Shown piece after piece: positions 23,048 through 34,365 of a DNA stretch of 64,000 nt (the stretch's first letter is position 1; each line of letters opens with the position of its first letter). A program made the position numbers and the translations under genes. The stretch lies in assembly GCA_025504975.1 (NCBI GenBank), contig JANUWI010000018.1:124001-188000 (forward strand), given 5' to 3'. This DNA is from Plenodomus lindquistii (lineage: Eukaryota; Ascomycota; Dothideomycetes; Pleosporales; Leptosphaeriaceae). The notes under the pieces are model-generated. The model was not told the origin of the DNA. It was given only the letters and a program-made list of their open reading frames with translations, and ran no database searches.

Positions 23048-24307
23048 TGCCGTCCAGAAGTTTGCCAATATCCGTTCTCTTTGGGATGAAGATTCAAGCC
23101 GCAAAATCGGTGAATACCCTTCACTATACCTTGAAATTTGACATGGTTGTGTAAGCCGTCGTGGGGCTAGAGTGTTGTGCGAGGGTGACTGCTTAATCCG
23201 AGGACGATCGCATCTCAAGGATTGATGTCCGATAGGATCAGGTAGGTGGACTCGGTGCGACTCCAGTTGATGCGTTTCTGATCTCACGTTACCATTCTCG
23301 TCGATCAATTGCATTTCATTCGCCCGGACGACTTTCGCTCATACTCCGATGGCGATGTCGGCCAGTTTCCTGCAGACCTACCCTATGCTCCCACCTGCGC
23401 CCGAGTTACACAGCATATGCAGCATACATGTGTCTCACCTTTGAATGGTCCAGTAGCACCGACCCGACCCTCTAACAATCAACATACTCCACACCATCAT
23501 TCTCGTTGAATGGCTTATGTACTCTCCCCACTATAACGCATCAATTTGCGTGATGTCTACCGTTGCATTCAAGGCTCCAACCGCACCTATAAAGCCTTTC
23601 GTAGAGGGTGTCAGTGACAACCTCAGAGCGAAGGCTAGCGTGTTTGAATTCCCCAGAAGCCCTTCACTCTCCTATAACGCCCGCTAAGAACATACGTAAT
23701 ATGATGGAGGCTCCAAAATAACCCCAGATTGACTGTAAAGTGCCCAAAGCAATCCCAGCACACAGCAAGAAGCGTAATGGTAGTCGAATATCGTTGGAGA
23801 ATCTCAAGAGACCGTGGCTCTTCATTCATGTTGATGTTGAAGCTCCGTCGAGGTCGTTGCGTACAGATTACTGGCGTAAGCGAGGGGTATTCAACTACGT
23901 GGTGCGAATAGCTGTATTTGGCGCACCACCATTGCGTAAAGTTACCGACACGCCACTGTCCCCTTTCATAAGCACGAGTGTTCGCCGAACGTTCCAAGTA
24001 CTATGCCGTATTCTTAACGGTATAATGTACTAACTACGTTGAGGTTGATTTAACAGCTGCTCGACTCTAAAAGCAATGCCCTTCATCAACAGATAAGGAG
24101 CAGGTCCGTCAGAGAGAGACAGAGCTGCTTCGTAGAGGAGCACTAATTTTGGCGAACGATGACGTGCTCTTTCCCCGCTCTTGACACTGTACTACCTACA
24201 TCTACGCAACATTGAAATAGTCGCGGACATGTTCGGTCCAACACCGATCGCAGAAAGTCTTGTTAGGACCATCGGCCTTTGCTGTCGCAACAAACTTGCA
24301 CATTACC
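23048..24307. other. intergenic region between divergent transporter and oxygenase
   Basis: 1.26 kb with short open frames on both strands but no recognisable domain. A 120-codon frame on the minus strand near 23635-23997 has no homology I can name and I do not call it. Confidence 0.5.
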
Positions 24308-25525
24308 ATGTCTTCAGCAACTTACTCCGCCCCGCCGTCAATCCCAAAATGGAAGCGACCAGGGAAAACGAGTGAGCGTTTGGATTGGGCAGATATCAAA
24401 GTAATCGATCTGTCGTCTTTTGAAGAACCTGGCGGTAAGCAGAAGCTCGCCGAGGAGTTAAGAGACGCGGTGAGTTGAAGGGTCGTTTCGTTGGTTGTGC
24501 TCTTGTCTGATCCTCGCAAAGGTACATTCGACCGGCTTCTTCAGTGTCACAGGCACAGGGTTCATCCAAGAAGAGGTAGATCGTCAGTACGAAATCGCCC
24601 AAGCATACTTCAATCTACCGTTGGAGGAGAGGGGGGATGCAAGGTATCGCTGCGACTTCACGCAAGGCAACTACTTCGGCTATCGCGCGGTAAGCATTAA
24701 CGCACTTATTGGACCTACACATTTAGACTAAGACAAGACTACTAGGCCAATGAGAAAAGGATAATGGGTACCAATGTTCTCGACAACGTGGAGTCTGTCA
24801 ACATCCCCAAGTTTATACCGCAGAACCAGCATGAACCGTTTCATCCATACCTCCAACAATTTCGTACCGAGATCGAGAACTTTTCTCGGCGCTCTTTGGA
24901 ACTTGCATCCAAGGTTTTCACATTGTTCAGTATCATTTTAGAGCTGCCAGAGGACTACTTCTCCAAGCAACACTTGTACGAAGATCAGTCTGAAGATCAC
25001 CTTCGCTACATGGTCTATCATCCACGATCAGCAGATGACGACGCGAGGGTATCAAATACCTGGTCGCGTGCTCATACCGACTTCGGTAGCCTGACTCTTC
25101 TGTGGAGTCAGAACGTCGCTGGTCTGCAACTCAAAACACCAGCCGGAGAGTGGAAGTACGTTCCACCAGTCGACGGCGGCATCATCTGCAATGTGGGCGA
25201 TACGTTGGATTTCTGGTCCGCAAGATATCTCAAGTCGACCATTCATCGTGTACAACGCCCGCCAGAGGATCAAGTGAGCCGAGACAGGCTGGGTTTATTC
25301 TACTTTGTCAGACCAGGAAATGACGTCGACATCAAACCTGCGCCTTCCCCATTGCTAAAACGTCTGGGCTTGATCAAAGAAAACTCGGAGAATGAGAAGC
25401 CAGTACGTGGTTTAGAGTATGTGAGAGAGAGGGTGAAGAATTATCATGATCACAATGACTATGCGGATATGAAGGGAAAAAAGTTCAAGGTTGGGAATTT
25501 GGAGATCGACGACGAAGCACCTTAG
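24308..25525 (+). CDS. 2-oxoglutarate/Fe(II)-dependent oxygenase
   Basis: Isopenicillin-N-synthase-like dioxygenase that oxidises a small molecule using Fe(II), O2 and 2-oxoglutarate. Three exons (24308-24469, 24522-24689, 24746-25525) give 369 residues. The iron ligands are His220 and Asp222 (HTDFGSLTLL) and His277 (STIHRV). Arg291 (RDRLGLFYF) sits where the 2-oxoglutarate-binding Arg of the RxS motif is expected, though the Ser is replaced by Gly. The N-terminal DIOX_N-like region (DLSSFEEP.., GFFSVTGTGF) is intact. There is no targeting signal. It may act on the compound carried by the neighbouring Dal5-type transporter; that link is inference from position. Confidence 0.87.
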
Positions 25526-26121
25526 TCGCAGATCGTGTAAGCCGCACGTCCCGGCCCCAGGTGAGATTGAAGATCAGATTATGTCAGTGCGGACGAGTTG
25601 TGATGCTCGGACAACTACACCGTGCAAATACTGCGCAGTGTCACTCTCTAGTCGAGCATGTGCGATAGTTTCAGCAAGAGAGCATTGCTGTATACTCTAA
25701 CGTGATCCAAGATTATGACATATAATATATACCTATTCATGTCAGCCCCATGGTACCTTGTGTCACCCTTATAAGCTGAGGCTTTCAGGCCCGGAGATTG
25801 CATGAAAATAAGCTTACGCGTAGCTTATCTATCACGGCTCTTTTCAATACTATCGAAGCCTCAAACACCGAGGATTCTACGCCCAGAATTGCAGCACAAA
25901 GACGCCATGTCTGTTCCGCCGAAGACCTCCACATAAGATCAAGAGAGCAATGCTCATCGCCAAAGTAAGCAAGGATCAAGAACTGGCTCTGTAAGAGTAA
26001 TTTCAATATAGTAATATGTAAGTGACCAAGAAGGGAAATATATACACGAAAGTCAACCCCAGACCACTGAGAGGATGATGTTTTTCACCGACACAGCTCG
26101 CTTGCGAGGAACGCTCCCCGC
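25526..26121. other. convergent intergenic region
   Basis: About 600 bp between the convergent oxygenase and solute-binding-protein genes. No gene seen. Confidence 0.5.
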
Positions 26122-27242
26122 TTACAAGTCATCAATCAACGGGCTCAATCCCTGGGGTGTGCCAAGCTTGTCCTCGAACCAGAACCTGACCCTCTCAACC
26201 TCGGCACGGTCGTTCATCCATTCCAAAAAGCCCGTGACGTTGGTGCCCTCCTGCTCCCAGATCTTGCTGAATCCAACGGGCGCTGGGATATCCTCACGGA
26301 CACTCCATCCCCTGGATTTCTGGAAGTCGTCGCTGAGCATGTAGTTGTGGAGCAGCTTTGCGCCCTCTGGGTGCGGCGCATCCTTGAGGATGGCGCCGGT
26401 CTGGGGCCACGAGACGAATTGGCCTTCAGTGGGGATGGAGATTCCGGAGGCGTTGGAGGGGGTGAAAGAGGAAGTGAAAGTTGCAACGGTGCTGGAGTTT
26501 GCGGCGTTGAGAAGAGTGCGAGGGGTGGCGGTGCCACGGACCCAGCGGGGGTTCTGGGCGACGAGAGCGTCGAACCATTCGACGCCGTATTGCTTGACGC
26601 TGTGGAATATGAAGTCAGCTCTCTGCCCGAGGAATGTTTCAGGTTTTTTTGTATGACTTACATAAGATCAAACTGGTACAGCACCGCGTCATCGTCGTTG
26701 GGGTAGGTGAGCGCAAGCTTGTCCTTGAACTCTGGCTTCAAGAAGTCGGTGTACTCCTTGATGGCGACATCGGTCTTGTTCACATTCCTGGTTAAGCCCC
26801 ATGAGATGATGAAGAGACCAGAGTAGGCAGCATCTGCGTCCTTGAAAGGTGTATGGATCTTGCCAAAGTTGGCAGGGGCATAGTTAAGCAACACGCCGTT
26901 CTTCTTCCACCTGGGGTAGTCGTGCAGAGTCTGAAGAATGATGCTGTCAACATAGACGTTCTTCTCTGCGATTTGCTGGTCGAGGTTCCCGTCGTGGTAC
27001 TTGGAGACGTCAACAGTGACATTGAGGGTCATGCCAGGGAAGCGCCTCTCGAAGGCAGCCTTCAAGGAGTTTTGCTGGGTCGTTTCGTCACCGCCGTGCC
27101 AGAGAGTGACTACACCGCCCTCGGCGAGAGCAGCCTGGTGGATCTCATCGAGACTGCGGGTCTCTTCCTGGATAGTGCTGTTCTGCAGTTGTGCTGCTGC
27201 GGAAGCCGCGAGGAAAGCTAGGTTAACGATTGAATAACGCAT
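26122..27242 (-). CDS. secreted bacterial-type extracellular solute-binding protein
   Basis: Resembles the periplasmic component of bacterial ABC transporters for ferric iron or thiamine-like ligands (periplasmic-binding-protein type II fold). Two exons (26662-27242 and 26122-26599) with a 62-nt intron (26600-26661) give 352 residues. A clean signal peptide (MRYSIVNLAFLAASAAAQ) precedes the mature domain. Fold landmarks are GGVVTLWHGGDETTQQNSLKA near the N-terminus and TYPNDDDAVLYQF at the inter-lobe hinge. Fungi lack the partner ABC importer, so the protein probably binds a ligand outside the cell or in the wall rather than feeding an importer. The intron and codon usage are fungal, so any transfer from bacteria would be old. 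Confidence 0.82.
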
Positions 27243-30200
27243 AGTGAGTGAGTGACCGATAGATCGGAAAGAATGACCGGCGATGTATGAAATCAAGGTC
27301 TCTGTTCTATCGTTCTCGCCTCTTGATATGTACTGTTTCCCGGATCACGGCACGTGTACTGTCATGGTCCATGGCGACATGTTATCGGTCCTTTGAACGA
27401 AAACACCTGCATAGCCCCGTGGCTATTGTGGCGCAAGCTCTCGCAGGATGCCATTCCCAACGCCAAATCTTTTCACTTTGATTGCCAGGCTCAAAAACTT
27501 TTGTGAGGCCCTGGCGAACAACGGGTCCTGATGCTCAATGGGGCAAATCCGGATGTCCAGTCTACGAGGCTTAGCTGCGGCTCCACAGCGGTGATTTGCA
27601 ACGTACCTTCCCTAATCGTATGAATTGCAAACTCGTGCACCTATGGGATCAATGTGCATTCTGCCGCGCACCTGTTCCGCAGTGCTTAATCAGATACCCA
27701 AGGATTATCTCACGCTCGTCGATGCTTGTTATCGACGCGCAGTAGCACTTGCTTAGGATGGTCCTGGAGGGCGGCTATGCCCGCTTTCGCTCTCGCATAT
27801 GAACAATTCCCCTGCCGATCCTCATGCCATGTTTCGAATACCGAGGCAGGATCTGGTGATAAAATCGGCATTGTTGCCTGATGTGATGTTCTGGAAGGCG
27901 TGACGTCAGCCTGTGGTTAGACCGGAAAATGATTCAACCGGGTTTCTACAAGGTATGGTGTTGCAAAGAATTCAAAGTCTGCATGAACGCTGGGACCCGT
28001 GATTACTATCGAGACCCGCTGGTACACGTGTACCTGGGCACTGGCAACAGATCGTGAGGAGAGCATCAGCGTCCTGCTGTCCAGTGCGCAGTGAAATCGA
28101 TCCTCATGTTTCGATTTGTCTAGATCACGATCATACTAGGGCAAAATGGCTGCAGTTTGAACTGTATGGGAGAAGAAATAATCTATGTACTGTGAAGCAG
28201 ACTGGCAACCTCCACCAAAGAAAGTGGCGTGTGCAATCCCCATAAGCATGTACGCTAGCCTCATAGGCCAGCCCAAAGCTGTTCACAAGAAGGGGTTCGT
28301 TTTAACTCTTCAAGGGGTCCACTCAATCCTCCGGAACCGGTATGCAGTTTCCGAAGTCGCCATCGAACAAGGAGATTAGCTACACGCCTAGACTTTAGAC
28401 CCTCTTCGCCAACTAGACCAGAATCATAGCTTATCGCAACATCACCCGACGACGCACATCTGATTCTGGGCGTTTGTCCAGTCTTTCACGGAATTTGCGC
28501 AAACCTCTTGTCAAGCAAATCCCGGGGATATGAAACGAGTAGACGGTCTTTGCTGAAGGAGTATGCTCAGCTCACCCTGTCACTATGACTCGGATACAAG
28601 CATCTACATTTAGAATTACAGAATCTCAGCCATATCCCAGACCATGTTCCATTTGGGGAATCACACACCGACCAGGACATTCGCGCTCTCAAGGAGCTAG
28701 TATTTATCATGTCCACATCTCACGTTAACAGCACAACGCGTGAGCCTATATAGTAGCAAGAAGATAACAAAAGCTTTAGAAGTTCTTACATTATAATCTC
28801 TACTTCTTTTAGAGAACGTATATAACATATATTCACTTTTAGCTAGCGTCTTGGTTGATTATGGTGGCTACGGTGAACAGGGTAGGTGACTTTGTGACTC
28901 TCTAAATACGCGGGAGTTCCTGAGTGCAATAAATTCCGCGCACGGGTATCGCATCCATGGAGAAAGAGAGTCATTATTTTGCTGGAGTAATGGAAGCAGG
29001 GCGTGATGACGAGAGTAATTCATTGCGCAGCAGGAGATTTACACACCCGCGTTTCGCCGCAGCAAGACCACATCGGCTCGATATCCCATCTTTTCAGCAG
29101 GTCGGTCAGCGCCCAAGATACCAGCATCGTATTTGATACCGCCGATTCTGCTTTCCATGAACCAGAAGTTTTCAACATTTGGAGACCGCATCGATGCCTC
29201 AATCTTTCAAAGCCGCCTGCGTAAACTGCAAGTAAAGTTTTCGAAAGACCAACGAGCTGCGACAGAAACATGGCCGAGCTTGCATTGTCTTTTCGAGAAC
29301 GAGACGACCACAGCATTAGGTATCGTTCTCAAGTTCCAGAAAGGAAGCCCCAGAGGTGGTGGAGGTGAGGAAGGAGTATAAATCTATCAAGAGGGAGATT
29401 TATATACTCCCCGTCGCAAACAGCAAGCGCAGAACATGTAGGTGATCTCATCCTATTTTGGCAGAGCAGTTCCATGGCTCTTACACTGTATGCCTTCGAA
29501 ACCATCACAACCTCGCCAAAGATTCTTCAAACCATCGGCTTCTTCTTTGGGTCATTTCGATCATACCCAACGCCAAAATTGATGAACCGCGGTCCCTCAC
29601 ACGCCGCTCATGACATTATTCCTTGTGATCTTTTGCGCGGAGAGTCATGTCGCTGGGCTATCGTCTTTTGGAACCATAGAACGATATTACTGTATGTTGA
29701 GTCGTCTGTGGGAGTCTCGTTGAAGTTGGACACCGCACTCGCGCGGAGAAGTCATGTGGTGGTGTCCTCGGTAATTCGATGACCAGCAGCTGCGCGGACA
29801 GAACACATGCGGATCGTTCAGTGGTTTTTTCAGGAAGGCAGGGCGGAGACAAGACATGCCCCAGGTCCCAATCGCTGTTTGATTTTTGAGGGTGGCAAGG
29901 TCGCACGAGATGCACACATGTATAGGTGACTTGTCCCTTTTGTAGGAGGAGCGGACCAGGCGACAGACATGGTGACATTTCACTGGAATTTTAGAGAGGC
30001 GGAAAGGGGCACACATGCGTATGCCAGCACTTCGTTTTGAGGAGAGCAGAGCGAAGCCCAGTCATGCGAGAAATTGCGGTCAATTTCGGGGAACGAGCGT
30101 AGACACCATGAAGTCATCACAGTCTTCTTTTTGGAAGAGAAGGGGGGTGAGTGTGATGAGAAAAGGAGACTTGGAGCGTGAGGGAAGGGATTTATATGAA

Positions 30201-30535
30201 GATCCCCTTGGCGCTCGGTTGTGCGGTTGTTCGAAAGATCTGGGGTGAATATCATGGGATGTTTGGAGGCCACGAAAACACATGTATGATTTTTCGAATG
30301 TCATGGGAAGAGAAAGAAAATATAGAATGGGGTGTACCACTCCATCGCAAGAAACACCAAAACGCCAATGTCACACTCTTCAGAGCGCGGTCTTGTATGC
30401 AGGTGGCCGTACAAGTTCCATAGGTCTCGTTCCCAAATTCCAATAACCGAAGATGTGGTTTCTCACCCAAAGACACAAATTCCACGCGCCAACCAGCCCA
30501 CATCCCTCCAGACCATCCACGACACCTACCAAACC
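27243..30535. other. 3.3-kb gene-poor region
   Basis: No open frame here shows a domain, a plausible exon chain or a signal peptide. Local AT-richer patches occur near 28740-28860. An inverted repeat at 29373-29410 is listed separately. This may be decayed sequence or long regulatory DNA. Confidence 0.5.
29373..29410. repeat. inverted repeat with 10-nt loop
   Basis: Left arm 29373-29385 (GGAGTATAAATCT) pairs with right arm 29396-29410, the reverse complement of which is the same word with one extra TA. The arms enclose ATCAAGAGGG. No flanking poly-T or gene end makes it a clear terminator. Confidence 0.6.
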
Positions 30536-31539
30536 TCATGAATAGTCAACCCCAAACGACAATGTCCACTCCAGCTTTCCAAGCCCCAACTCTTCCCGCA
30601 TCTGCCCCATCCTCCCTCCTTGCAGCATGCCCTGACTTGGAGTCAAAACCTTCATCCACGGCTCCGCCCACCTCTCACCCACAACGATGTGCACCGAGCC
30701 AGCATAATCATTATACATCATCTCCACCCTGACCTGCTTAATCTTCCTGCTCTCAATCCACCGCACCCACTTGGCCGCCGAATTGTTGAACAACAGTGTA
30801 AGTGCCGCGATCGTCGCATCATCCTTGATCAGCGGGAACAGCACCGGCGTGATGGTAAAGTCCGGGAACCGCAACTTGAGCTTCAGAAGCCGGAGTATGT
30901 CGATGGAGGCGATGCGGTCTTTGCCAACGTATACGCGTAGCGTTCCAGCGGGATTGAAGCTCTTGTCGAACCGGGCTTTCGCTTCTTCAGACAGCTTGCG
31001 CAGGGTGGAGGGGTAGAAGGTTTTGATGTATCCTTCTAGAGCGAAGAAGGGGAAGCAGTTTGTACTCAGCCACAGTGGGCGAAACTCTTGGCGGATGATT
31101 TGGCAGATTTGGGTCAAGGGGAGGTAGGGGAGGGGTGGGGAGTCGATCATGCGCTTGGTGCGGCTGCGTGGGGGTGGGTATTGTCTGTATGGTAATGTGT
31201 AGTACTTGGGAGAGGTTCGTGGGAATCGAGAGTGGGTGTAGGCTGTTACATAGGCGTAGATTTGGTTGCGGATTTCTGATGATGTTATTAGTATGGAGTC
31301 TTAGGTATAAGGAGGGAGGAAAGAGACGTGCCGCCGGGGAGTTCGAGGAAGCGGAATACTCCCTTTCTTTGGTAGTTGGGGTCCGGTTTATTATCTTCTC
31401 CAAGTGGCTGAGGTGCGGACTTGATGACGAGGTCACGGTTGGGTCTTTGGCGCTTGCGTGGACCGCTCACTTCAGCGCTGGTGTCGGCGCGTTTTGCGCC
31501 TCGATTCTTACTTGTGACCGTCTTCATGCTCTTCGACAT
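30536..31539 (-). CDS. 2EXR/F-box-like domain protein
   Basis: Fungal-expanded family with a short N-terminal F-box-like motif and no known biochemical role. Two exons (31332-31539 and 30536-31275) give 315 residues. The intron (31276-31331, 56 nt) appears to use a GC donor (GCACGT) with a normal CAG acceptor; only this join restores the family signature FRFLELPGEIRNQIYAYV and keeps the frame. A Lys/Arg-rich nuclear-type segment precedes it (residues about 1-45). Downstream, PLTQICQIIRQEFRPLWL is the second family landmark. No membrane segment. The gene could be read without the intron only by truncation. Confidence 0.8.
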
Positions 31540-32131
31540 GAGATCTTATGCACTGGGAGCGTGATATCAGTATTTGTCATGCCGATATTCATGATCGCAA
31601 GGCTTGAAAGTGCTTACATGATCAATATACACGCCAAGATTTGTGGTTGTGGGTGGTTGTGTGCAGGGGGGATGTTTGTGGAGTGAGGGTCAGTGTTGCG
31701 CGATGAAATGAAGTGAGCCGGCTGGCCAAACCGTCGACTAGCGGGGTAGCGGTGAGACAGCGGCTTTTGTGAGGCTGGTGCCTATTTGCATGCTTGTGAG
31801 TGGTAGCGGTCATCAAGGGGGGCTGTGATTGGGTCCAGCGACCCTGGGCCAGTGGTACCGTGGTTGTTAATGCGAAGGTGCAGGAAGCAATAGAGATAGA
31901 TAGACGTATTACTCTGGTGCGAGCCCCCGAAGAGTCAAATATTGCGTACTGTCTGATATAGGCCTGACTGGTCCACTCAAGGTCGCTCTATAATCGGAAC
32001 ATAGGCTACTAGCGCATGTGTACGAAGTTGGCGATGATGAAGCCTTGAGAGAATATCTAGGCGTCTACCACAGTTGTTAGTCACGGGAAGTCAAGACGTG
32101 GACGCAGCTTGTTGTATAATGTCATTCGAAC
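31540..32131. other. intergenic region
   Basis: 592 bp between the 2EXR gene's start and the vps36 stop. Nothing recognised. Confidence 0.5.
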
Positions 32132-34032
32132 CTATGTACCACTGGTAGGCGATTCTGGCATGTTGACGATCCAGTTCTCCCAGAACCGCAGTCCATCAAT
32201 GCCCTGCTCGCGGCACAGCGCACCCGCCTCTTCAGCCATCTCGAGTTCTTCGGTGGCAACACCAACACTCCAGCTGAATCGTTCAGCCGTCTCTTGCGCT
32301 GTGACGCCTCTACCAAATGCTTTCCAATCCCATGTAGTATCGTCACTCGGTAGGGCCTGATGAAAGCCTTTCAGCCAGGCTAGTAGACTGGCAATGGTCT
32401 TCTCATCTGTTCGGTCGCGACCCTGCACCACCAGTAGACCACTCTTGAACTTCCGTAGGCGCACTGGCAGTTTTAGCGTATCCCACATGCGCGCAGCTTT
32501 CTCAAAGTCTGCGGGGCTGACTAGTTCGACACCACCCCTTGCACGGTTGAAAACAGCCCATAGGTCGACGAGAGTCATGATGCCGCCTTCTTTTCTTAAT
32601 ACACCATGTGTGTCGTCCGTGAGCCACTCTGCCAAGTTTCTGGAGAGCTCCGAGACGTATAGAGACTCCGACCCTGACCCTGAACCAAGCATGTCCTTTG
32701 TTGTCACCAACCCCAAGGCTGATGCAGAGTATGAAGCAAGTGCGTTGGCCTCTGAGTTGCCATTAGTCCCCAGGTTTGCTTGAGATGCAAATTGTTCTGC
32801 GAGTGCAATGATCTCTTTCGCAGAGGTCATAAGGGCTTCTAGATCCTCGAAGGCACCACCTATCATAGCCTCGTTATTTTGCCTCTGCTCTAACCCTCTC
32901 TGTTCCAGGCCTGCTATGCCCACAACTCTCGGACGCTCGACCTCGACAGAGGACTTGTTAGACGCTGTCGAGTTGCGATCGTCAAAGACACCAGATGATG
33001 GTCGAGGTTTGGGAATGGGCGGTGCGCTCTGAAGCAGCCACTTTCGTTGAACTAAAGCGTTCTTCAAGCGCTCGTAGAAGATCTTCTCCCCGCCGCCGCG
33101 AAACGAGAGCTTGATGCACTCAATGGTCTCTGACTGCAGAGGCGACGACAAGACTGGACCAGGAGACTGCGGTCGTACAGGAGCCTGAACATGATCAAGT
33201 CGCTTGTCAATGGCAGATGTCAAGGAGGCGCCGCAGATTTCACAGTGCGACAACGAAGGATGGTTCTGGAACGTGCATCGGGGACATGATAAAGTTGCGC
33301 CGCTAGGATTAGAAGAAGGAGTGGGGTCATGCTTATTGTCCTTGGGCGGTGGCCCTGGAGCAGGTCTATTCGATATGGCCGCTATCGCTGCTTTGACGAC
33401 ATGTACTGTCGGCGGCTTGATACCACATGCCAGACACGGTGGTATGGGCGTTCGAGAGGCCAACGCAGGGTCGAAGTTGGAGGGCACTGGGTTCGAGAAT
33501 GAGCAAATGGGACACACCCATGTGGCACTGGCTGGAGGGGGCGCTGGCGCTGGGCTGCCGTGTCTGGTTGGAGTTGAAGACGACGACGCCTGAGGGGATG
33601 CAGAGATGGCGCGGGTGAGTTGTTTGAGTGGTTTGGGGAAGAGCGTAATCTTGGCCGAGGATTTAAGGAAGCCAGCCTGCCCATAGTCAGCCATGGCGTG
33701 CCATCATACTGTTGCTGCCATGTGATGGCGAGACATGATGCGTACATAGAATTCTGGCTTCTCTACATCCTTTAGGAAGAGCGCGACCGAGTTTTTGCGC
33801 GGCTCATCGTGGTCCACGTAACACACGCGGTGCGAGGTCAGATATGCCTGTCCATTCTGATATTGCGGTATCTTCAGCTTGCTGCAGGTGGAGCATTAGC
33901 AATCGCCCAGTAGGCAGTTGCGTGCGCGTACCCCTCGTAGAGCCCAACCGCGTCTTGGACGAATAGCAGCGTCTCCTCCGGCAGGAGCGACGGGCGCAGT
34001 GCGGTGGTCAGGTCGAGCTGGTGTAGGAACAT
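32132..34032 (-). CDS. vps36: ESCRT-II subunit Vps36
   Basis: Part of ESCRT-II on endosomes, where it binds ubiquitinated cargo and phosphoinositide. Three exons (33932-34032, 33746-33881, 32132-33676) give 593 residues. The first ~100 residues form the first half of the GLUE (split PH) domain (YLTSHRVCYVDHDEPRKNS). Inserted into it are two zinc fingers: an expanded one with Cys134/137/160/163 and a canonical NZF with Cys210/213/224/227 carrying the Thr-Phe pair (214-215) used to bind ubiquitin. The GLUE domain then resumes (IKLSFRGGGEKIFYERLKNAL), followed by the C-terminal winged-helix core. This NZF-in-GLUE layout matches yeast Vps36. Divergent from the Thp3-like gene, 333 bp apart. Confidence 0.95.
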
Positions 34033-34365
34033 TCAGACCATCTGCGAGTCGTGTCGTCGTCAAGTCAGAAAGCCATTCCACCAGACGCCGGGTAGACTGT
34101 CATTCCTCGAATCACCAAGGCCGACTATCGTGATCGCGATAAGACGGGCTAGCGCGGGCTGGGACTAGCGCTTGCCAAGGCAGCAGGACAAATCAGACGT
34201 GCGGCTCGTCGCTTCACTCTCTCTCTCTCTCTCTCTCTCACCGCGACTTAAACCCCAGCCCCTCCACGCATACTTCAGTAGACGCTTTTCCCATCACCTT
34301 TCCCACGTAAAATACTCACCCCACAGTCACGTTCACCTCGTCTGCTCTGTTTGCCCGCACTTGTC
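34033..34365. promoter_or_regulatory. divergent promoter vps36 / Thp3-like with (CT)n tract
   Basis: 333 bp. A pyrimidine (CT)11 tract at 34217-34239, plus strand, lies ~130 bp before the Thp3-like start; such tracts are common in fungal core promoters. Confidence 0.55.

Noticed and set aside
29020..29316. 98-codon minus-strand frame in the gene-poor region
   Set aside because: No domain, no splice partners and ordinary composition for chance frames.
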